Notes: generated from the sequence alone by a model not told the origin. A DNA stretch of 64,000 bases from Nonlabens ulvanivorans (GCF_000732625.1 NZ_JPJI01000005.1:1-64000), one strand, 5' to 3'. Positions 25,773 through 35,355 are shown, counted from the stretch's first letter. Program-made: numbers and translations.

Positions 25773-26981
25773 ATGATAGCTCCACCTATTCCTAAAGATG
25801 AGATTCAAAGACAGGCTGCTGTAGAAAAGTATAAATTACTAGATACCATGCCCGAGGAAAACTATGATAATATCACTTCTATTATTTCTAGTATTTGTGA
25901 GGCTCCTATTTCATTGATTACTCTAGTGGATAAAGACAGGAATTTTTTAAAATCAAGACAAGGTGTTGATTTAAGTGAATCACCACGAGATATTTCTTTT
26001 TGTGGGCATGCTATTGTAAGTGAGGAAGATATAATGATTGTGCCTGATGCTAGAGAAGATGAACGATTTAAAGACAATCCATTAGTAGAAGGTTTAAAGG
26101 CTATATTTTATGCAGGTGTACCTCTTGTAGATGTAAACGGTTATAAATTAGGGACTTTATGCGTTTATGATCATAAGCCACGAGTATTAACTGGTCATCA
26201 AATTAGTGCTCTTAAAGCAATGGCTAAACAGGTGATGTCTCTCTTTGAAGAACGATTTAAAACTTTTGAATTAGATAGATTAGGCAACATATTAAAGGAG
26301 CGAAATGATGAGTTAAAAGATTTTGCAGGTATTGTGTCACACGACTTAAAAGCACCGTTGTCTAATATCCTTATGATATCAGATTTACTTAAAGAAGATT
26401 CAACTAGCCTATCCTCACAATCGATAGAGTATCTAGGTATTCTTAAAGATAGTACTAAAAGTATGAGCCGTTATATAGACGGCATGTTGCAATTTTATCG
26501 CAGTGAAGAATTGGTTACTGAGAACTATGATAATGTAAGTTACGTGGATTTAATTGAAGATGTTATTTCTATGACTGTAATGGATGATAGTGTAGAGGTT
26601 ATTTACATACCAGAAACAGACACAACGCTGGTAACTAATGAAATAGCACTTCAACAAATTCTAATTAATTTATTTACTAATGCTGTAAAATATAGCGATA
26701 AATCAAAAACAGCTATAGACGTTGTTCTGATAAATCATTCTAATGAATATGAATTACATATTAAAGATAACGGAATGGGTATTGCGCCAGATAGAATACA
26801 ATCAATTTTTAAGTTATTCTATATAGCCACTCAAGAGGATAAGAACGGTAAACCAGGGACAGGAATTGGTCTGGCTACCGTTGCTAGACTTTTAGAACAC
26901 ATGAATGGTAGAATTGAAGTAAGCTCAGAATTAGGAAAATGGACTGAATTTAAAATTTTTCTTCCTAAAAAAGAGGTATAA
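25773..26981 (+). CDS. GAF-domain sensor histidine kinase
   Basis: 402 residues from the ATG at 25773; an upstream ATG at 25734 would add 13 hydrophobic residues. Residues 1-165 form a GAF domain with the common PISLITLVDKDRNFLKS, SFCGHAI and FYAGVPL patterns. The phosphoacceptor His190 lies in SHDLKAPLSNI. An ATPase domain follows with N box LINLFTNAVKYS (about 298-309), DNGMGIAPD and GTGIGLATV. There is no membrane segment, so it is a cytoplasmic sensor. No response regulator is adjacent, making it an orphan. The ligand of the GAF domain is unknown. Confidence 0.9.
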   Translation: MIAPPIPKDEIQRQAAVEKYKLLDTMPEENYDNITSIISSICEAPISLITLVDKDRNFLKSRQGVDLSESPRDISFCGHAIVSEEDIMIVPDAREDERFKDNPLVEGLKAIFYAGVPLVDVNGYKLGTLCVYDHKPRVLTGHQISALKAMAKQVMSLFEERFKTFELDRLGNILKERNDELKDFAGIVSHDLKAPLSNILMISDLLKEDSTSLSSQSIEYLGILKDSTKSMSRYIDGMLQFYRSEELVTENYDNVSYVDLIEDVISMTVMDDSVEVIYIPETDTTLVTNEIALQQILINLFTNAVKYSDKSKTAIDVVLINHSNEYELHIKDNGMGIAPDRIQSIFKLFYIATQEDKNGKPGTGIGLATVARLLEHMNGRIEVSSELGKWTEFKIFLPKKEV

Positions 26982-26984
26982 AAA

Positions 26985-27011
26985 AAACGTTGAAATAAAA
27001 TTTCAACGTTT
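26985..27011. terminator. Bidirectional terminator
   Basis: Stem AAACGTTGAAAT / ATTTCAACGTTT with a 3-nt loop, between the convergent histidine kinase and PepSY-like genes. Confidence 0.8.
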
Positions 27012-27031
27012 CTAAATTTTAAATTATAAAC

Positions 27032-27457
27032 TTAGACTTTAGTACCGTCTTTTCGGTACATGACGTCCATATTTTTTCCTTCCTGTTTGAATTCAATATC
27101 ATAGAATTCACCTTGTGTTGCGCTAATGACGTGTTCTGCCTCAGTGATTTTCTTATCGGGATATTCTTTTTCAATTGCATCTTGAATGGCTTTAGGAATC
27201 TCAGATTTCTTAATTGAATTTTCAGTTTCCCTCCATGTACCATCGGCATGAAAATCGGCACGATAACTTTCACCATCTTTTTTAAAATGAGCTTCCCAAT
27301 AACCATGATCATCTAGTTCAAAATCTGGGTCATTTTCTCCAGGATATTTAGCTTGAAAAGCATTGAGAACCACTTGAGGCACTTTGTCCGACTGCTCCTG
27401 ACAACTAGCCGTAGTGTAGATAAATAATATTAAAAAAGATAGTATGGTAATTCTCAT
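27032..27457 (-). CDS. PepSY-like (BLIP-like repeat) exported protein
   Basis: 141 residues with a signal peptide ending in TASC (Cys19), so it may be a lipoprotein. Two PepSY-like repeats are visible. The first is VPQVVLNAFQAKYPG...YWEAHFKKDGESYRADF and the second IPKAIQDAIEKEYPDKKITEAE...FYDIEFKQEGKNMDV. This is the Bacteroidota PepSY-like family, often periplasmic, with possible protease-inhibitor-like folding. Its role is unknown. It may relate to the adjacent kinase only by chance, since the genes converge. Confidence 0.8.
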   Translation of the reverse strand: MRITILSFLILFIYTTASCQEQSDKVPQVVLNAFQAKYPGENDPDFELDDHGYWEAHFKKDGESYRADFHADGTWRETENSIKKSEIPKAIQDAIEKEYPDKKITEAEHVISATQGEFYDIEFKQEGKNMDVMYRKDGTKV

Positions 27458-27539
27458 GTTCTTAATTTTCTAACAATGTACTACACTTAAAGTAATACAT
27501 GTCTTAAGACTATAATAATTACTGTTACGGATTGTTAAA

Positions 27540-28427
27540 TCAACGTACTTTACGAGAATTTATAAAATATACACCTGTTAACATTATTGCTGCTGCAATC
27601 ATAGATTGTACTGTAATGCTTTCATTGAGAAAATACCAACCCAGTAACAAAGCGATAATTGGATTAACATAAGATGATGTAGCTACCTTTTCTGTACTCA
27701 CTACTTTAAGTAAATAGTTAAAAGCGGTAAATGCCGCAATGCTACCAAATAAAATTAAACAGACTATAGCAATTTGTGTATTCAATTGCCAGCTCAATGG
27801 TTCTGACCAACTTTCATCAAACGCCCAACTTCCTATGGCTAGTATAACTCCTGCACTCAACATTTGATATCCAGTTGTCATAAAAAAATTAGATGGAGTA
27901 TCAGCTTTTGCCACAAATAAGCTACCAGCACTCCAACTTATGATACAACTCATAATCATGAGAATTCCTATCCAACTATCTTCTTGCATCTGTAAATCTT
28001 TCTGACTTACCAATAAATACATTCCAAAAAGACCAAGAAGAACGCCTATTATAGATTTAATTTTTAATGATTTGCGTTGTACAAATCGCATCATTAATAA
28101 CAAGACTAACGGTTGTAATGAAGCTAATAAAGAAGCAAAACCACTATCAACATATTTTAACGCCCATACAAAAACACCATTTCCATAGGCTAGAAATAAA
28201 AACCCAGCTAAGACAGTATTGAGAAATTGTTTTTTAGTGATGGTAAGTTTTTTACCCGACAAAACTGCAATAACAAATATAATAGCACTTGCTGTGCTAA
28301 ATCTTATGGAAGCAAGCATAAATGGTGGCAGTTCTGTTACCGCCATTTTATTCCATAAATATGTAGAACCCCAAAAAACGTAAACTGCAAAAAAAGAAAG
28401 GATGATTAATACTGGTTTCTTTTCCAT
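27540..28427 (-). CDS. EamA-family (DMT) membrane transporter
   Basis: 295 residues with ten hydrophobic helices in two EamA halves. The first begins ILSFFAVYVFWGSTYLWNK and ends near GMYLLVSQKDL. The second runs from WIGILMIMSCIISWSAGS to LTGVYFINSRKVR. Members export amino acids or other small metabolites in the drug/metabolite transporter superfamily. The substrate cannot be read from the sequence. Its ATG overlaps the stop of the upstream SDR gene by one base (TAATG), so the two are translationally coupled. Confidence 0.88.
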   Translation of the reverse strand: MEKKPVLIILSFFAVYVFWGSTYLWNKMAVTELPPFMLASIRFSTASAIIFVIAVLSGKKLTITKKQFLNTVLAGFLFLAYGNGVFVWALKYVDSGFASLLASLQPLVLLLMMRFVQRKSLKIKSIIGVLLGLFGMYLLVSQKDLQMQEDSWIGILMIMSCIISWSAGSLFVAKADTPSNFFMTTGYQMLSAGVILAIGSWAFDESWSEPLSWQLNTQIAIVCLILFGSIAAFTAFNYLLKVVSTEKVATSSYVNPIIALLLGWYFLNESITVQSMIAAAIMLTGVYFINSRKVR

Positions 28428-29974
28428 TACCAGCTTATAGGTCTGTAATCTTTTAAAAACTTACCACACCAATGCTTTCCAGTATTGATACCGTCAAATA
28501 AAGGATCTAAAACTCGTGCCGCACCATCTACAATATCTAATGGTGGCTGAAAATCGTGTAATTCTTGTTTTCGTTTTGAAAGCTCGGCCGGATCTTCATC
28601 TGTGACCCATCCGGTATCAACAGCATTCATGTATATGCCATCCTTAGCTAGTGTTCCCGCAGCAGTATGGGTAAGCATATTAAGGGCTGCTTTTGCCATA
28701 TTAGTATGTGGATGACGATCTTCTTTAAAAAAGGTATGAAACTTACCTTCCATGGCGCTAACATTGATAATATGTTTTTTACCCGTATTTTCTTTTTTCA
28801 TCAACTCAGCAAGACGATTACAAAGTACAAATGGAGCCACAGAATTTACTAACTGTACCTCAATCATCTCAGTTGTTTCAATTTCCCCTAATTTTAGTCT
28901 CCAGCTGTTGGTTTTCCTCAAATCTACCTGTTGTAAATCTGCATCCAGTTCACCTTCGGGAAAAACTTCTGGAGCACTAAGGGCTTTGTCAAAACTATAA
29001 GGAATTTGAGAAAGTTGAGCACTAGCTCTTAATCCTATTCCAGGTTCTGGACCATGCCATGTTACAGGCATGTTCTTATTTGATGAAGCTGCTGGTGAAA
29101 GTGCTTTAATCTCTGCAAGGCAATCTTGATGATCCTTAAGTAACTCTTGAGCATAAGGTGGTAACTCACTGTAGTCTAAGTTTTCATTTGGCATTAAATG
29201 CGCATAAAAACCGGATGGCCTACGTACTGTTTGTGCTGCATTATTAATGAGAATATCTAGCTTTTCATAGCGTTGTTCTATGAAATTACAAAAGATTTCT
29301 ACACTAGGAATATGTCTTAAATCTAAACCATGAATTTTCAAATTATGTGCCCAATCATTATAATCGGGTTCTTTTGAAAAACGTATAGCACTATCTGCAG
29401 GGAAACGTGTTGTAGCAATTACGGTAGCGCCACCACGCAGTAACATTAAGGATATATGATATCCTATTTTCAATCTTGAACCTGTAATTAGAGCTACCTG
29501 ACCTTTAACGTCTGCAGTTTGAAAGCGCTTTGCGTAATTGAAATCACCACAGTCTGTGCACATCTGGTCATAAAAATGATGCAACTTTGTGAACATCGTT
29601 TTACAGACGTAACAGTTTCTAGGAGTACTTAATTCTCCTGGTTCTTGTTGTTCAAGCTGTTGTTGCAGTAAGATTTGTGGAGCAACAAAGACACTAGCTT
29701 CACGAGCACTACGTATTCCAGTTTCTTTACGAGCGTGTTTATCTCTAGTTGCTCTTTTGCGTTTTGCAGCTTTTACAGCATCCTTTTTTCTTCTTTTATA
29801 TTCGTCACGACTAGGTCTAGAGAGCATTCCAGCTTGTTTAATAAGCTCTATACGCGTCTCCATAGGAATTTCAAATATCTCATCAGTATCTGTATTCAAT
29901 CTATTAAGTATATCAATACACTGTTGTATCTCTTCTGGAGATAAAGATTGTTGAGATGATTTAAATTCTGCCAT
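28427..29974 (-). CDS. SDR-family oxidoreductase with N-terminal basic region and zinc-binding cysteines
   Basis: 515 residues, about twice the usual SDR length. Residues 1-110 are highly charged, with an [19 protein letters not shown] stretch. Residues 120-145 carry two CxxC pairs (CYVC, CTDC), a likely zinc site. The Rossmann domain then starts [16 protein letters not shown], with [12 protein letters not shown]. The catalytic region keeps Ser (NVSAMEG) and Lys, but the Tyr of YxxxK is replaced: the segment reads HTNMAK, with Thr at the Tyr position. The enzyme may be inactive as a classical dehydrogenase or use another mechanism. Cofactor and substrate are unknown. It overlaps the EamA gene. 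Confidence 0.82.
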   Translation of the reverse strand: MAEFKSSQQSLSPEEIQQCIDILNRLNTDTDEIFEIPMETRIELIKQAGMLSRPSRDEYKRRKKDAVKAAKRKRATRDKHARKETGIRSAREASVFVAPQILLQQQLEQQEPGELSTPRNCYVCKTMFTKLHHFYDQMCTDCGDFNYAKRFQTADVKGQVALITGSRLKIGYHISLMLLRGGATVIATTRFPADSAIRFSKEPDYNDWAHNLKIHGLDLRHIPSVEIFCNFIEQRYEKLDILINNAAQTVRRPSGFYAHLMPNENLDYSELPPYAQELLKDHQDCLAEIKALSPAASSNKNMPVTWHGPEPGIGLRASAQLSQIPYSFDKALSAPEVFPEGELDADLQQVDLRKTNSWRLKLGEIETTEMIEVQLVNSVAPFVLCNRLAELMKKENTGKKHIINVSAMEGKFHTFFKEDRHPHTNMAKAALNMLTHTAAGTLAKDGIYMNAVDTGWVTDEDPAELSKRKQELHDFQPPLDIVDGAARVLDPLFDGINTGKHWCGKFLKDYRPISW

Positions 29975-29991
29975 GGCCCTAACTATTAAAA

Positions 29992-29999
29992 CAAAAATA
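29992..29999 (-). promoter_or_regulatory. -7 box TATTTTTG for SDR-EamA operon
   Basis: TAnnTTTG match 17 nt upstream of the SDR ATG. Confidence 0.5.
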
Positions 30000-30010
30000 C
30001 AAGGATATAA

Positions 30011-30466
30011 TTATGCTTGATCTTGGTCTTGATCTTTTTTAGATTTGCGATAAAGGTAATTACTAAAGATATTACGTTTACCAAATCTATAACGGTTGTC
30101 TGCGTTTACTAACTTACGGAAAACAGGCTTTTGAACACCAAAATATTCATAAGTTGATCCATCAGTAAAGGTTACCTCTAGTACTTGACCTTTATGATCA
30201 AAGTCTTCAATACCTGTGTTAGTTATTGTTTCTGTATAAGCCTCTAGGTTTGCTTCCTTAGTTTCTGGAGCAATACTTACTAGAAAATGATAACCATCAA
30301 TAATCTGACGACTCATAACCTCTGCTTCTTCCTTCTTATCATCACCATCCTGAAATTTATCTGGATGCCATTCTTTTACAAGATTGCGATAACTCTTCTT
30401 AAGTTCTTTAAGATCAATATTCTTTTCAACACTGAACATCTTCTTGTACTGATTAATACGCTTCAT
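30011..30466 (-). CDS. J-domain plus KTSC-domain protein
   Basis: 151 residues. The first 65 form a J domain with the HPD tripeptide (EWHPDKF), which in the family stimulates Hsp70 ATPase activity. The C-terminal 60 (VLEVTFTDGSTYEYFGVQKPVFRKLVNADN) match the KTSC domain, found in small phage and bacterial proteins and in some lysyl-tRNA synthetase fusions. The combination suggests a cytoplasmic co-chaperone with a small binding module. The C-terminus is Lys, Asp and Gln rich. No DnaK gene is nearby. Confidence 0.85.
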   Translation of the reverse strand: MKRINQYKKMFSVEKNIDLKELKKSYRNLVKEWHPDKFQDGDDKKEEAEVMSRQIIDGYHFLVSIAPETKEANLEAYTETITNTGIEDFDHKGQVLEVTFTDGSTYEYFGVQKPVFRKLVNADNRYRFGKRNIFSNYLYRKSKKDQDQDQA

Positions 30467-30487
30467 TTTCTACTTTTTTATAGCGCG

Positions 30488-30495
30488 CAAAAGTA
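30488..30495 (-). promoter_or_regulatory. -7 box TACTTTTG for J/KTSC gene
   Basis: TAnnTTTG match 21 nt upstream of the ATG. Confidence 0.55.
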
Positions 30496-30528
30496 GTCTA
30501 TTCTTTAACGATATTTACGTTAAATATG

Positions 30529-31557
30529 CTAGCCTTGATTTTTATTTTCAAGTTCGTTAGGATCTAACTGTAATTTTTTAGGTTTAATCACAAATGGCGT
30601 AAACCAATCCCATGTCACACCAACTGTAAAGCGAGGAAAATTATCTACAAAACGGTAATTATAGTTATCTCTTCCAAAAGAGAATTTTGTAAAAAAGCCT
30701 AAATCATTATCCCATGGATATAAAATTCCAGTAGTAACTGATCGATACGGGACACTGGAAGGATGAGAACCTATGGTATAATCAAACTGCTGACTTAATG
30801 TAAAACGCATTTTTTTAAGATGGGAAGTAAACTCATATCCTAGCTCAAACTTATGTCTACCGTAAATGTCAATATCCTGTGGATTATAACCACCAAAATC
30901 AATTAAGCCCATAAATTTATCATGATACAATTGATAGGTAGCCGTCATAGAATGTATTTTTTGGGGAATATTGTCTTCGTTAAACGTATTTAATCTATAA
31001 TTAAAACTAAAACGAGTCAAGTTAGTAGAGAAATTACCTGTACTCCTATTAAGTAGCGCTGCAAGATCAGTATCATCAGTAATACGATCATAAATTGCAA
31101 TACTTTCTTCAGAATTATCTTCAAACTCAGTACTGAAAGCACTGCCTGCTTGCCCATTACTGAAATGACCTGACTCTATAGCTGCCGTTAGGAAGTTATC
31201 ATCATCAGTTTTAATAATACGTTGCCATCCTATAAGAACTTTATAACTAGGTGTTTTAACTGGTTTAGATTCTTCATTATAGATTCTAAAATGAGGCTGA
31301 AAAGATAAGTAAACTGCATCACCGCTAGTAATTGTATCTTGATTTAAAGAACGACGCATATCATTATAGAAACCATAGTAAACCACAGGAGTTGCCTCTA
31401 AAAGAATTTGTTCATATGGATTATTACCTAATCCTATAGACGCTTCTGGTCTTACTGATATTGGATAATAATCTTTAAATCCTTTTAATTGATCTGTTTG
31501 CGCGTTTGAAACACTCACAAATAATAGTAATGATAATAACTTCACAAACTGATTCAT
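30529..31557 (-). CDS. Outer-membrane beta-barrel protein with an OMPLA-like motif
   Basis: 342 residues from the ATG at 31557, with a signal peptide ending SNA/Q (about 19 residues). The rest alternates hydrophobic and polar residues as in a beta-barrel and ends with a Lys/Asn-rich tail. The segment ESGHFSNGQ (His131, Ser133) recalls the H-x-S-N-G-R/Q active site of outer-membrane phospholipase A, but the rest of that family's signature is not obvious. I therefore call it a barrel with possible phospholipase activity. It lies 28 nt downstream of lpxD and is probably co-transcribed with it. Confidence 0.65.
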   Translation of the reverse strand: MNQFVKLLSLLLFVSVSNAQTDQLKGFKDYYPISVRPEASIGLGNNPYEQILLEATPVVYYGFYNDMRRSLNQDTITSGDAVYLSFQPHFRIYNEESKPVKTPSYKVLIGWQRIIKTDDDNFLTAAIESGHFSNGQAGSAFSTEFEDNSEESIAIYDRITDDTDLAALLNRSTGNFSTNLTRFSFNYRLNTFNEDNIPQKIHSMTATYQLYHDKFMGLIDFGGYNPQDIDIYGRHKFELGYEFTSHLKKMRFTLSQQFDYTIGSHPSSVPYRSVTTGILYPWDNDLGFFTKFSFGRDNYNYRFVDNFPRFTVGVTWDWFTPFVIKPKKLQLDPNELENKNQG

Positions 31558-31585
31558 GATCAAATAGTAATATTAAAAAACATTT

Positions 31586-32575
31586 TTATTTAGCAAGCTT
31601 GCGCAGTGCAACCCATTGCTTAAGCATCTCTCGAGAGTCCGTTGCTGGATAGCCCAGTACTGTTTTACCAGCAGCTACATTATTCATAACGCCACTACCA
31701 GCACCTACCGTTGCTCCTGACTCAATAGTTGTATGATCTTTTATAGATGCACTACCACCTATAATTACGCCATCACCTAAGGTTACAGATCCAGCAAGAC
31801 CACTATGACCTGCCATGATACAACATCTTCCTAATATACAATTATGTGCAATTTGTACTAGATTATCAATTTTACAACCATCACCTATTATAGTTGAATT
31901 AAACTTAGCTCTATCGACACAAGAATTAGCACCTATCTCCACGCCATTACCTATTACAACATTTCCTATGTGAGGTATTTTAATAAGTCCACGACCATCA
32001 TCTGATGGACGATATCCAAAACCATCTGCACCTATACTCACGTTATTATGAAATATACATTGAGCACCTATTTGAGAACGTTCTCTAATCACCGTTCCAG
32101 ACCAGGCAACTGTTTGTGGACCAATAGTAGAGTCATCAAACACGCTTACATTATGATATAATTTCACTCCATCGCCCAAGGTTACATTTTTACCTACATA
32201 GCAATGCGCACCTATTTGGACACCTTTTCCTATAGTTGCCGTTTCGTGTACCACTGCTGTAGGATGAATATCTGTTTCAAAAACAGGTGTTGGTGGTAAA
32301 AAAGCTTCTAACATGTTAGCCATAGCTAGATCTGCGTTTTTTACTTTTATTAAAACGCGATTATCACCTGGCGCTAGTTCAATATTTTCACTAATGATTG
32401 CAATTGATGCCTTAGAATCTGCCCAGAATTTTGCATACTTCTTATTTCCTATAAAGGTTAAGTCAGATTTTGTAGCTTTTCTTATTTCTTCTATTCCTGT
32501 GATTTCTTGAGTGGTAGATCCTATAAGGGTACCTTCTAAAACGTCACAAATTTGTTGGGCAGTAAATGAATTCAT
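31586..32575 (-). CDS. lpxD: UDP-3-O-acylglucosamine N-acyltransferase LpxD
   Basis: 329 residues. An N-terminal uridine-binding domain (residues 1-100) is followed by a left-handed beta-helix of hexapeptide repeats. It has the LpxD signatures GADGFGYRP (182-190) and catalytic His244 in QIAHNCILG. The enzyme adds the second acyl chain in lipid A synthesis at the cytoplasmic side. It is not in an lpxC/fabZ cluster here, so a second copy elsewhere is possible. The barrel gene follows closely, which may link it to outer-membrane lipid homeostasis. Confidence 0.92.
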   Translation of the reverse strand: MNSFTAQQICDVLEGTLIGSTTQEITGIEEIRKATKSDLTFIGNKKYAKFWADSKASIAIISENIELAPGDNRVLIKVKNADLAMANMLEAFLPPTPVFETDIHPTAVVHETATIGKGVQIGAHCYVGKNVTLGDGVKLYHNVSVFDDSTIGPQTVAWSGTVIRERSQIGAQCIFHNNVSIGADGFGYRPSDDGRGLIKIPHIGNVVIGNGVEIGANSCVDRAKFNSTIIGDGCKIDNLVQIAHNCILGRCCIMAGHSGLAGSVTLGDGVIIGGSASIKDHTTIESGATVGAGSGVMNNVAAGKTVLGYPATDSREMLKQWVALRKLAK

Positions 32576-32624
32576 TAAAATATATAAAGATGAATGGTAA
32601 AACTAACTCTTAACAGGCATAAAA

Positions 32625-32655
32625 AAAAACTCAGCACCATAGATGCTGAGTTTTT
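32625..32655 (-). terminator. Terminator of the alcohol dehydrogenase gene
   Basis: Stem AAAAACTCAGCA / TGCTGAGTTTTT with a 7-nt loop and a U-run on the minus strand. It lies between the dehydrogenase stop and lpxD. Confidence 0.85.
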
Positions 32656-32672
32656 AAGAGCTTTAATGAATA

Positions 32673-32688
32673 CGCTTTCGCGAAAGCG
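32673..32688. repeat. Dispersed palindrome, intergenic copy 6
   Basis: CGCTTTCGCGAAAGCG (core 32674-32687), 5 nt after the alcohol dehydrogenase stop and before its terminator, so it would be transcribed in the 3' end of that message. Confidence 0.9.
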
Positions 32689-32693
32689 AGATA

Positions 32694-33737
32694 CTACAAC
32701 GTCTCCATATCAATTACAAAACGATACTTAACATCGTTTTTCTGAACGCGTTCAAAGGCATTATTAATATCTTGCATGTCAATCATTTCAATATCTGATG
32801 TGATATTATGTTCACCACAGAAATCTAACATCTCTTGCGTTTCTTTAATACCACCTATTAATGATCCAGCTAATTTTTTTCTTCTTAAAATAAGATTTGC
32901 ACCGTGCACATTCTCTAAAGGTTCAATAGCTCCTACTAAACACATGGTACAATCTCTTTTAAGCAAGGCTAGATAAGGATTAACGTCATGGCCTACCGGT
33001 ATCGTGTTAAGAATAAAATCAAAAGAATCATTGTGTTCTTTCATTTGACTTTCATCTTTTGAAATAATTACTTGATCTGCTCCTAGTCTTTTAGCATCCT
33101 TTGCTTTTTCTTCACTAGTGGTAATCATCACTGTTTCTGCTCCCATTGCAGCAGCAAATTTGATTCCCATGTGACCTAGACCACCAAGGCCAATAATACC
33201 TACTTTATCACCTTTTTTAACATTCCAGTGTTTTAATGGTGAATAGGTTGTTATACCAGCGCATAAAAGTGGTGCAACTGCTTTAGTATCAAGATTAGTC
33301 GGTACTTTAAGAACAAATTCCTCTCTTACCACTATAAGCTTAGAATATCCTCCTAGTGTATGACCTCCTAAATGTGGATCTTTACTATTATAAGTACTGG
33401 TAGAACCATTCTCACACCACATTTCTTGATCTTCCTTACAAGCACTACATTCCTGACAAGAGTCAACCATACAGCCTACTCCTACTAAGTCTCCTACTTT
33501 ATGATTAGAAACATTGCTTCCCACAGCTGTCACTTTACCTATTATCTCATGTCCTGGTACGATAGGATATTTTGCATTTCCCCAATCATTAAGCTTTGCG
33601 TGTATATCACTATGACATACACCACAATACATGATGTCTATGGAAACATCGTTATCTAATAAATCACGGCGGTTAATATTAACTTCTTTTAAAGGCGCAT
33701 CGTTTGCAGATGCTGCATATGCTTTTACTTCTTTCAT
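32694..33737 (-). CDS. Zinc-dependent NAD(P) alcohol dehydrogenase, YahK/cinnamyl type
   Basis: 347 residues from the ATG at 33737; a TTG seven codons upstream is unlikely. Catalytic zinc ligands lie in CGVCHSD (Cys41), GHE (His63) and LLCAG. The four structural zinc cysteines are at 94, 97, 100 and 108. The Rossmann motif GLGGLG is present. The overall pattern matches medium-chain dehydrogenases of the YahK/AdhA/cinnamyl-alcohol group, which reduce aldehydes with NADPH. It is probably monocistronic, ending at a palindrome and terminator. Confidence 0.9.
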   Translation of the reverse strand: MKEVKAYAASANDAPLKEVNINRRDLLDNDVSIDIMYCGVCHSDIHAKLNDWGNAKYPIVPGHEIIGKVTAVGSNVSNHKVGDLVGVGCMVDSCQECSACKEDQEMWCENGSTSTYNSKDPHLGGHTLGGYSKLIVVREEFVLKVPTNLDTKAVAPLLCAGITTYSPLKHWNVKKGDKVGIIGLGGLGHMGIKFAAAMGAETVMITTSEEKAKDAKRLGADQVIISKDESQMKEHNDSFDFILNTIPVGHDVNPYLALLKRDCTMCLVGAIEPLENVHGANLILRRKKLAGSLIGGIKETQEMLDFCGEHNITSDIEMIDMQDINNAFERVQKNDVKYRFVIDMETL

Positions 33738-33889
33738 AGTTATTAATTGTAGATACAAAATTTATAAAAATTATTGATTGATGGTACTAGAGAAATCATA
33801 AAGTGTTTAATTTTAAATAGAAATACTTAACGCCATTTTAAATTAGTATTGAAATGACAAACAGTATCTTTACTATAAGATTAAAAACC

Positions 33890-34804
33890 ATGAATAAATT
33901 TCTCTACATCGCTATTGCTTTAATTATAACTTCTTGTAATTCTAAAACATCAAGCACCAATACAGATCATAGTACTGATAACAATCGTCTAGAATCACTA
34001 GAAGATCTTACCTTAACACAAGACTTTAAAGACTATTGGTACAGTGGTAAGGCAGAAATTTCTAGTTATGAACTCTCACAATCTAGATATGGAGAAATGC
34101 GTGATGGTAAATCTGTGATGATTTTTGTTACTGAACCATTCAATACAGTAGATGAAGTTAAGGCTGATAATCCATCAGATGATAATCGTCCTGTTATGAA
34201 ACTAAATGTAACTAGAAATTTTAATACAGGTATCTATCCTTATTCTATTATGAGTAGCACCTTTTTACCATTAGATAAGAAGGATAATGCGATTAAAATA
34301 TCTTCTAGTATTCAAGAATGGTGTGGACATACATACATGCAATTAAATCAATACGATAAGGTGTATGATGTAAGTTTGTTTTCTTATTTCCAGTCTGAAC
34401 AAGAAGATTATTTTGAAGTCGAGCATGTCATGACTGAAAATCAAATTCCTGTGCAATTAAGGATAGACCCTACTTCAATGCCTACAGGCGATTTAAAATT
34501 AATTCCTAGTCTTGAGTATTTAAGATTAAAGCATGTCGAGACTAAACCTTATGAAGCAACTGCAAGTTTTAGAGAGATTGAGGATGGTTATTTATACAGT
34601 GTTAGGTACAAAGACTTAGATCGTATTATTGCTTTTAAAACTCAAAAAGAGGCTCCTTATAAAATCCTTTCTTGGATGGAGCGTTATAATGATAATGGTC
34701 AACCTGCCGTTTCTACAGGTACGTTAATTAAAACATTAAATACACCATACTGGTCGCAAAAAGGTAGTGAGTATCAAGTTTTAAGAGATAGTTTACAATT
34801 ATGA
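33890..34804 (+). CDS. Hypothetical lipoprotein
   Basis: 304 residues from the ATG at 33890. The signal peptide has a lipobox (ITSC, Cys16), followed by a Ser/Thr/Asn-rich tether. The mature part is beta-rich, with EDLTLTQDFKDYWYSGKAEI, YPYSIMSSTFLPLDK, IQEWCGHTYMQLN and ILSWMERYND. Similar lipoproteins are known in flavobacteria, and I know of no function for them. Its stop overlaps the start of the small MscS-like gene by four bases (ATGA), so the two are coupled. Confidence 0.78.
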   Translation: MNKFLYIAIALIITSCNSKTSSTNTDHSTDNNRLESLEDLTLTQDFKDYWYSGKAEISSYELSQSRYGEMRDGKSVMIFVTEPFNTVDEVKADNPSDDNRPVMKLNVTRNFNTGIYPYSIMSSTFLPLDKKDNAIKISSSIQEWCGHTYMQLNQYDKVYDVSLFSYFQSEQEDYFEVEHVMTENQIPVQLRIDPTSMPTGDLKLIPSLEYLRLKHVETKPYEATASFREIEDGYLYSVRYKDLDRIIAFKTQKEAPYKILSWMERYNDNGQPAVSTGTLIKTLNTPYWSQKGSEYQVLRDSLQL

Positions 34805-35355
34805 TCGATTTCTTAACCAGGACTGAAGTCATATTCACAATTGTTATCCTAATACTAACAATAGGTGTACACCGATTTGTGACATGGAGTGCTGCAAAAC
34901 TTTCAAAAGATCTTAATCGATCAAAATTAAGACGTCAGTATATCAATAGATATGTAGGTTACTTACTATGGACGTTATCAACCATTGCAATTATTTTTGT
35001 TTGGGGAATTTCTAAAGACGGTTTCTGGACAGCACTGGCATCTACGTTTGCAGTAATAGGTGTTGCGTTGTTTGCAAACTGGAGTATTTTAAGCAACCTA
35101 ACCTCTAGTTTTATACTATATTTTGCCTTTCCATTTAAAATAGGTGATCGTATTAGAATACATGATAAAGATTTACCGGTAACTGCTGTTATAGAAGATA
35201 TTAAAGGCTTTTATACCGTACTTAAAACTAATGATGGCGAGACCATCACCTACCCTAATAACCTACTAATGCAAAAAGGTGTTAGCATTCTAGGAAATAA
35301 AAAAGAGTCTGTTTTTGATATTAACCATGTAGATGCTGATCCTACAGCAAGATAA
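34801..35355 (+). CDS. Small MscS-like mechanosensitive channel
   Basis: 184 residues, a minimal MscS-type protein. It has three membrane helices (about 10-27, 50-67, 75-98). The third has the small-residue pattern (LASTFAVIGVALFANWSILSN) and is followed by a beta domain with FPFKIGDRIRI and TITYPNNLL. It lacks the extended C-terminal vestibule of full MscS. It overlaps the lipoprotein gene by four bases. The stop (TAA) is followed in the same frame by the start-less open frame at 35356. Confidence 0.82.
   Translation: MIDFLTRTEVIFTIVILILTIGVHRFVTWSAAKLSKDLNRSKLRRQYINRYVGYLLWTLSTIAIIFVWGISKDGFWTALASTFAVIGVALFANWSILSNLTSSFILYFAFPFKIGDRIRIHDKDLPVTAVIEDIKGFYTVLKTNDGETITYPNNLLMQKGVSILGNKKESVFDINHVDADPTAR

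Noticed and set aside
27019-27312. Alternative minus-strand 97-codon frame inside the PepSY-like gene
   Set aside because: The other frame has a signal peptide and two PepSY-like repeats; this one has none.
28667-29954. Several plus-strand frames overlapping the SDR gene
   Set aside because: They are antisense shadows of a well-supported 515-residue gene, without domains.
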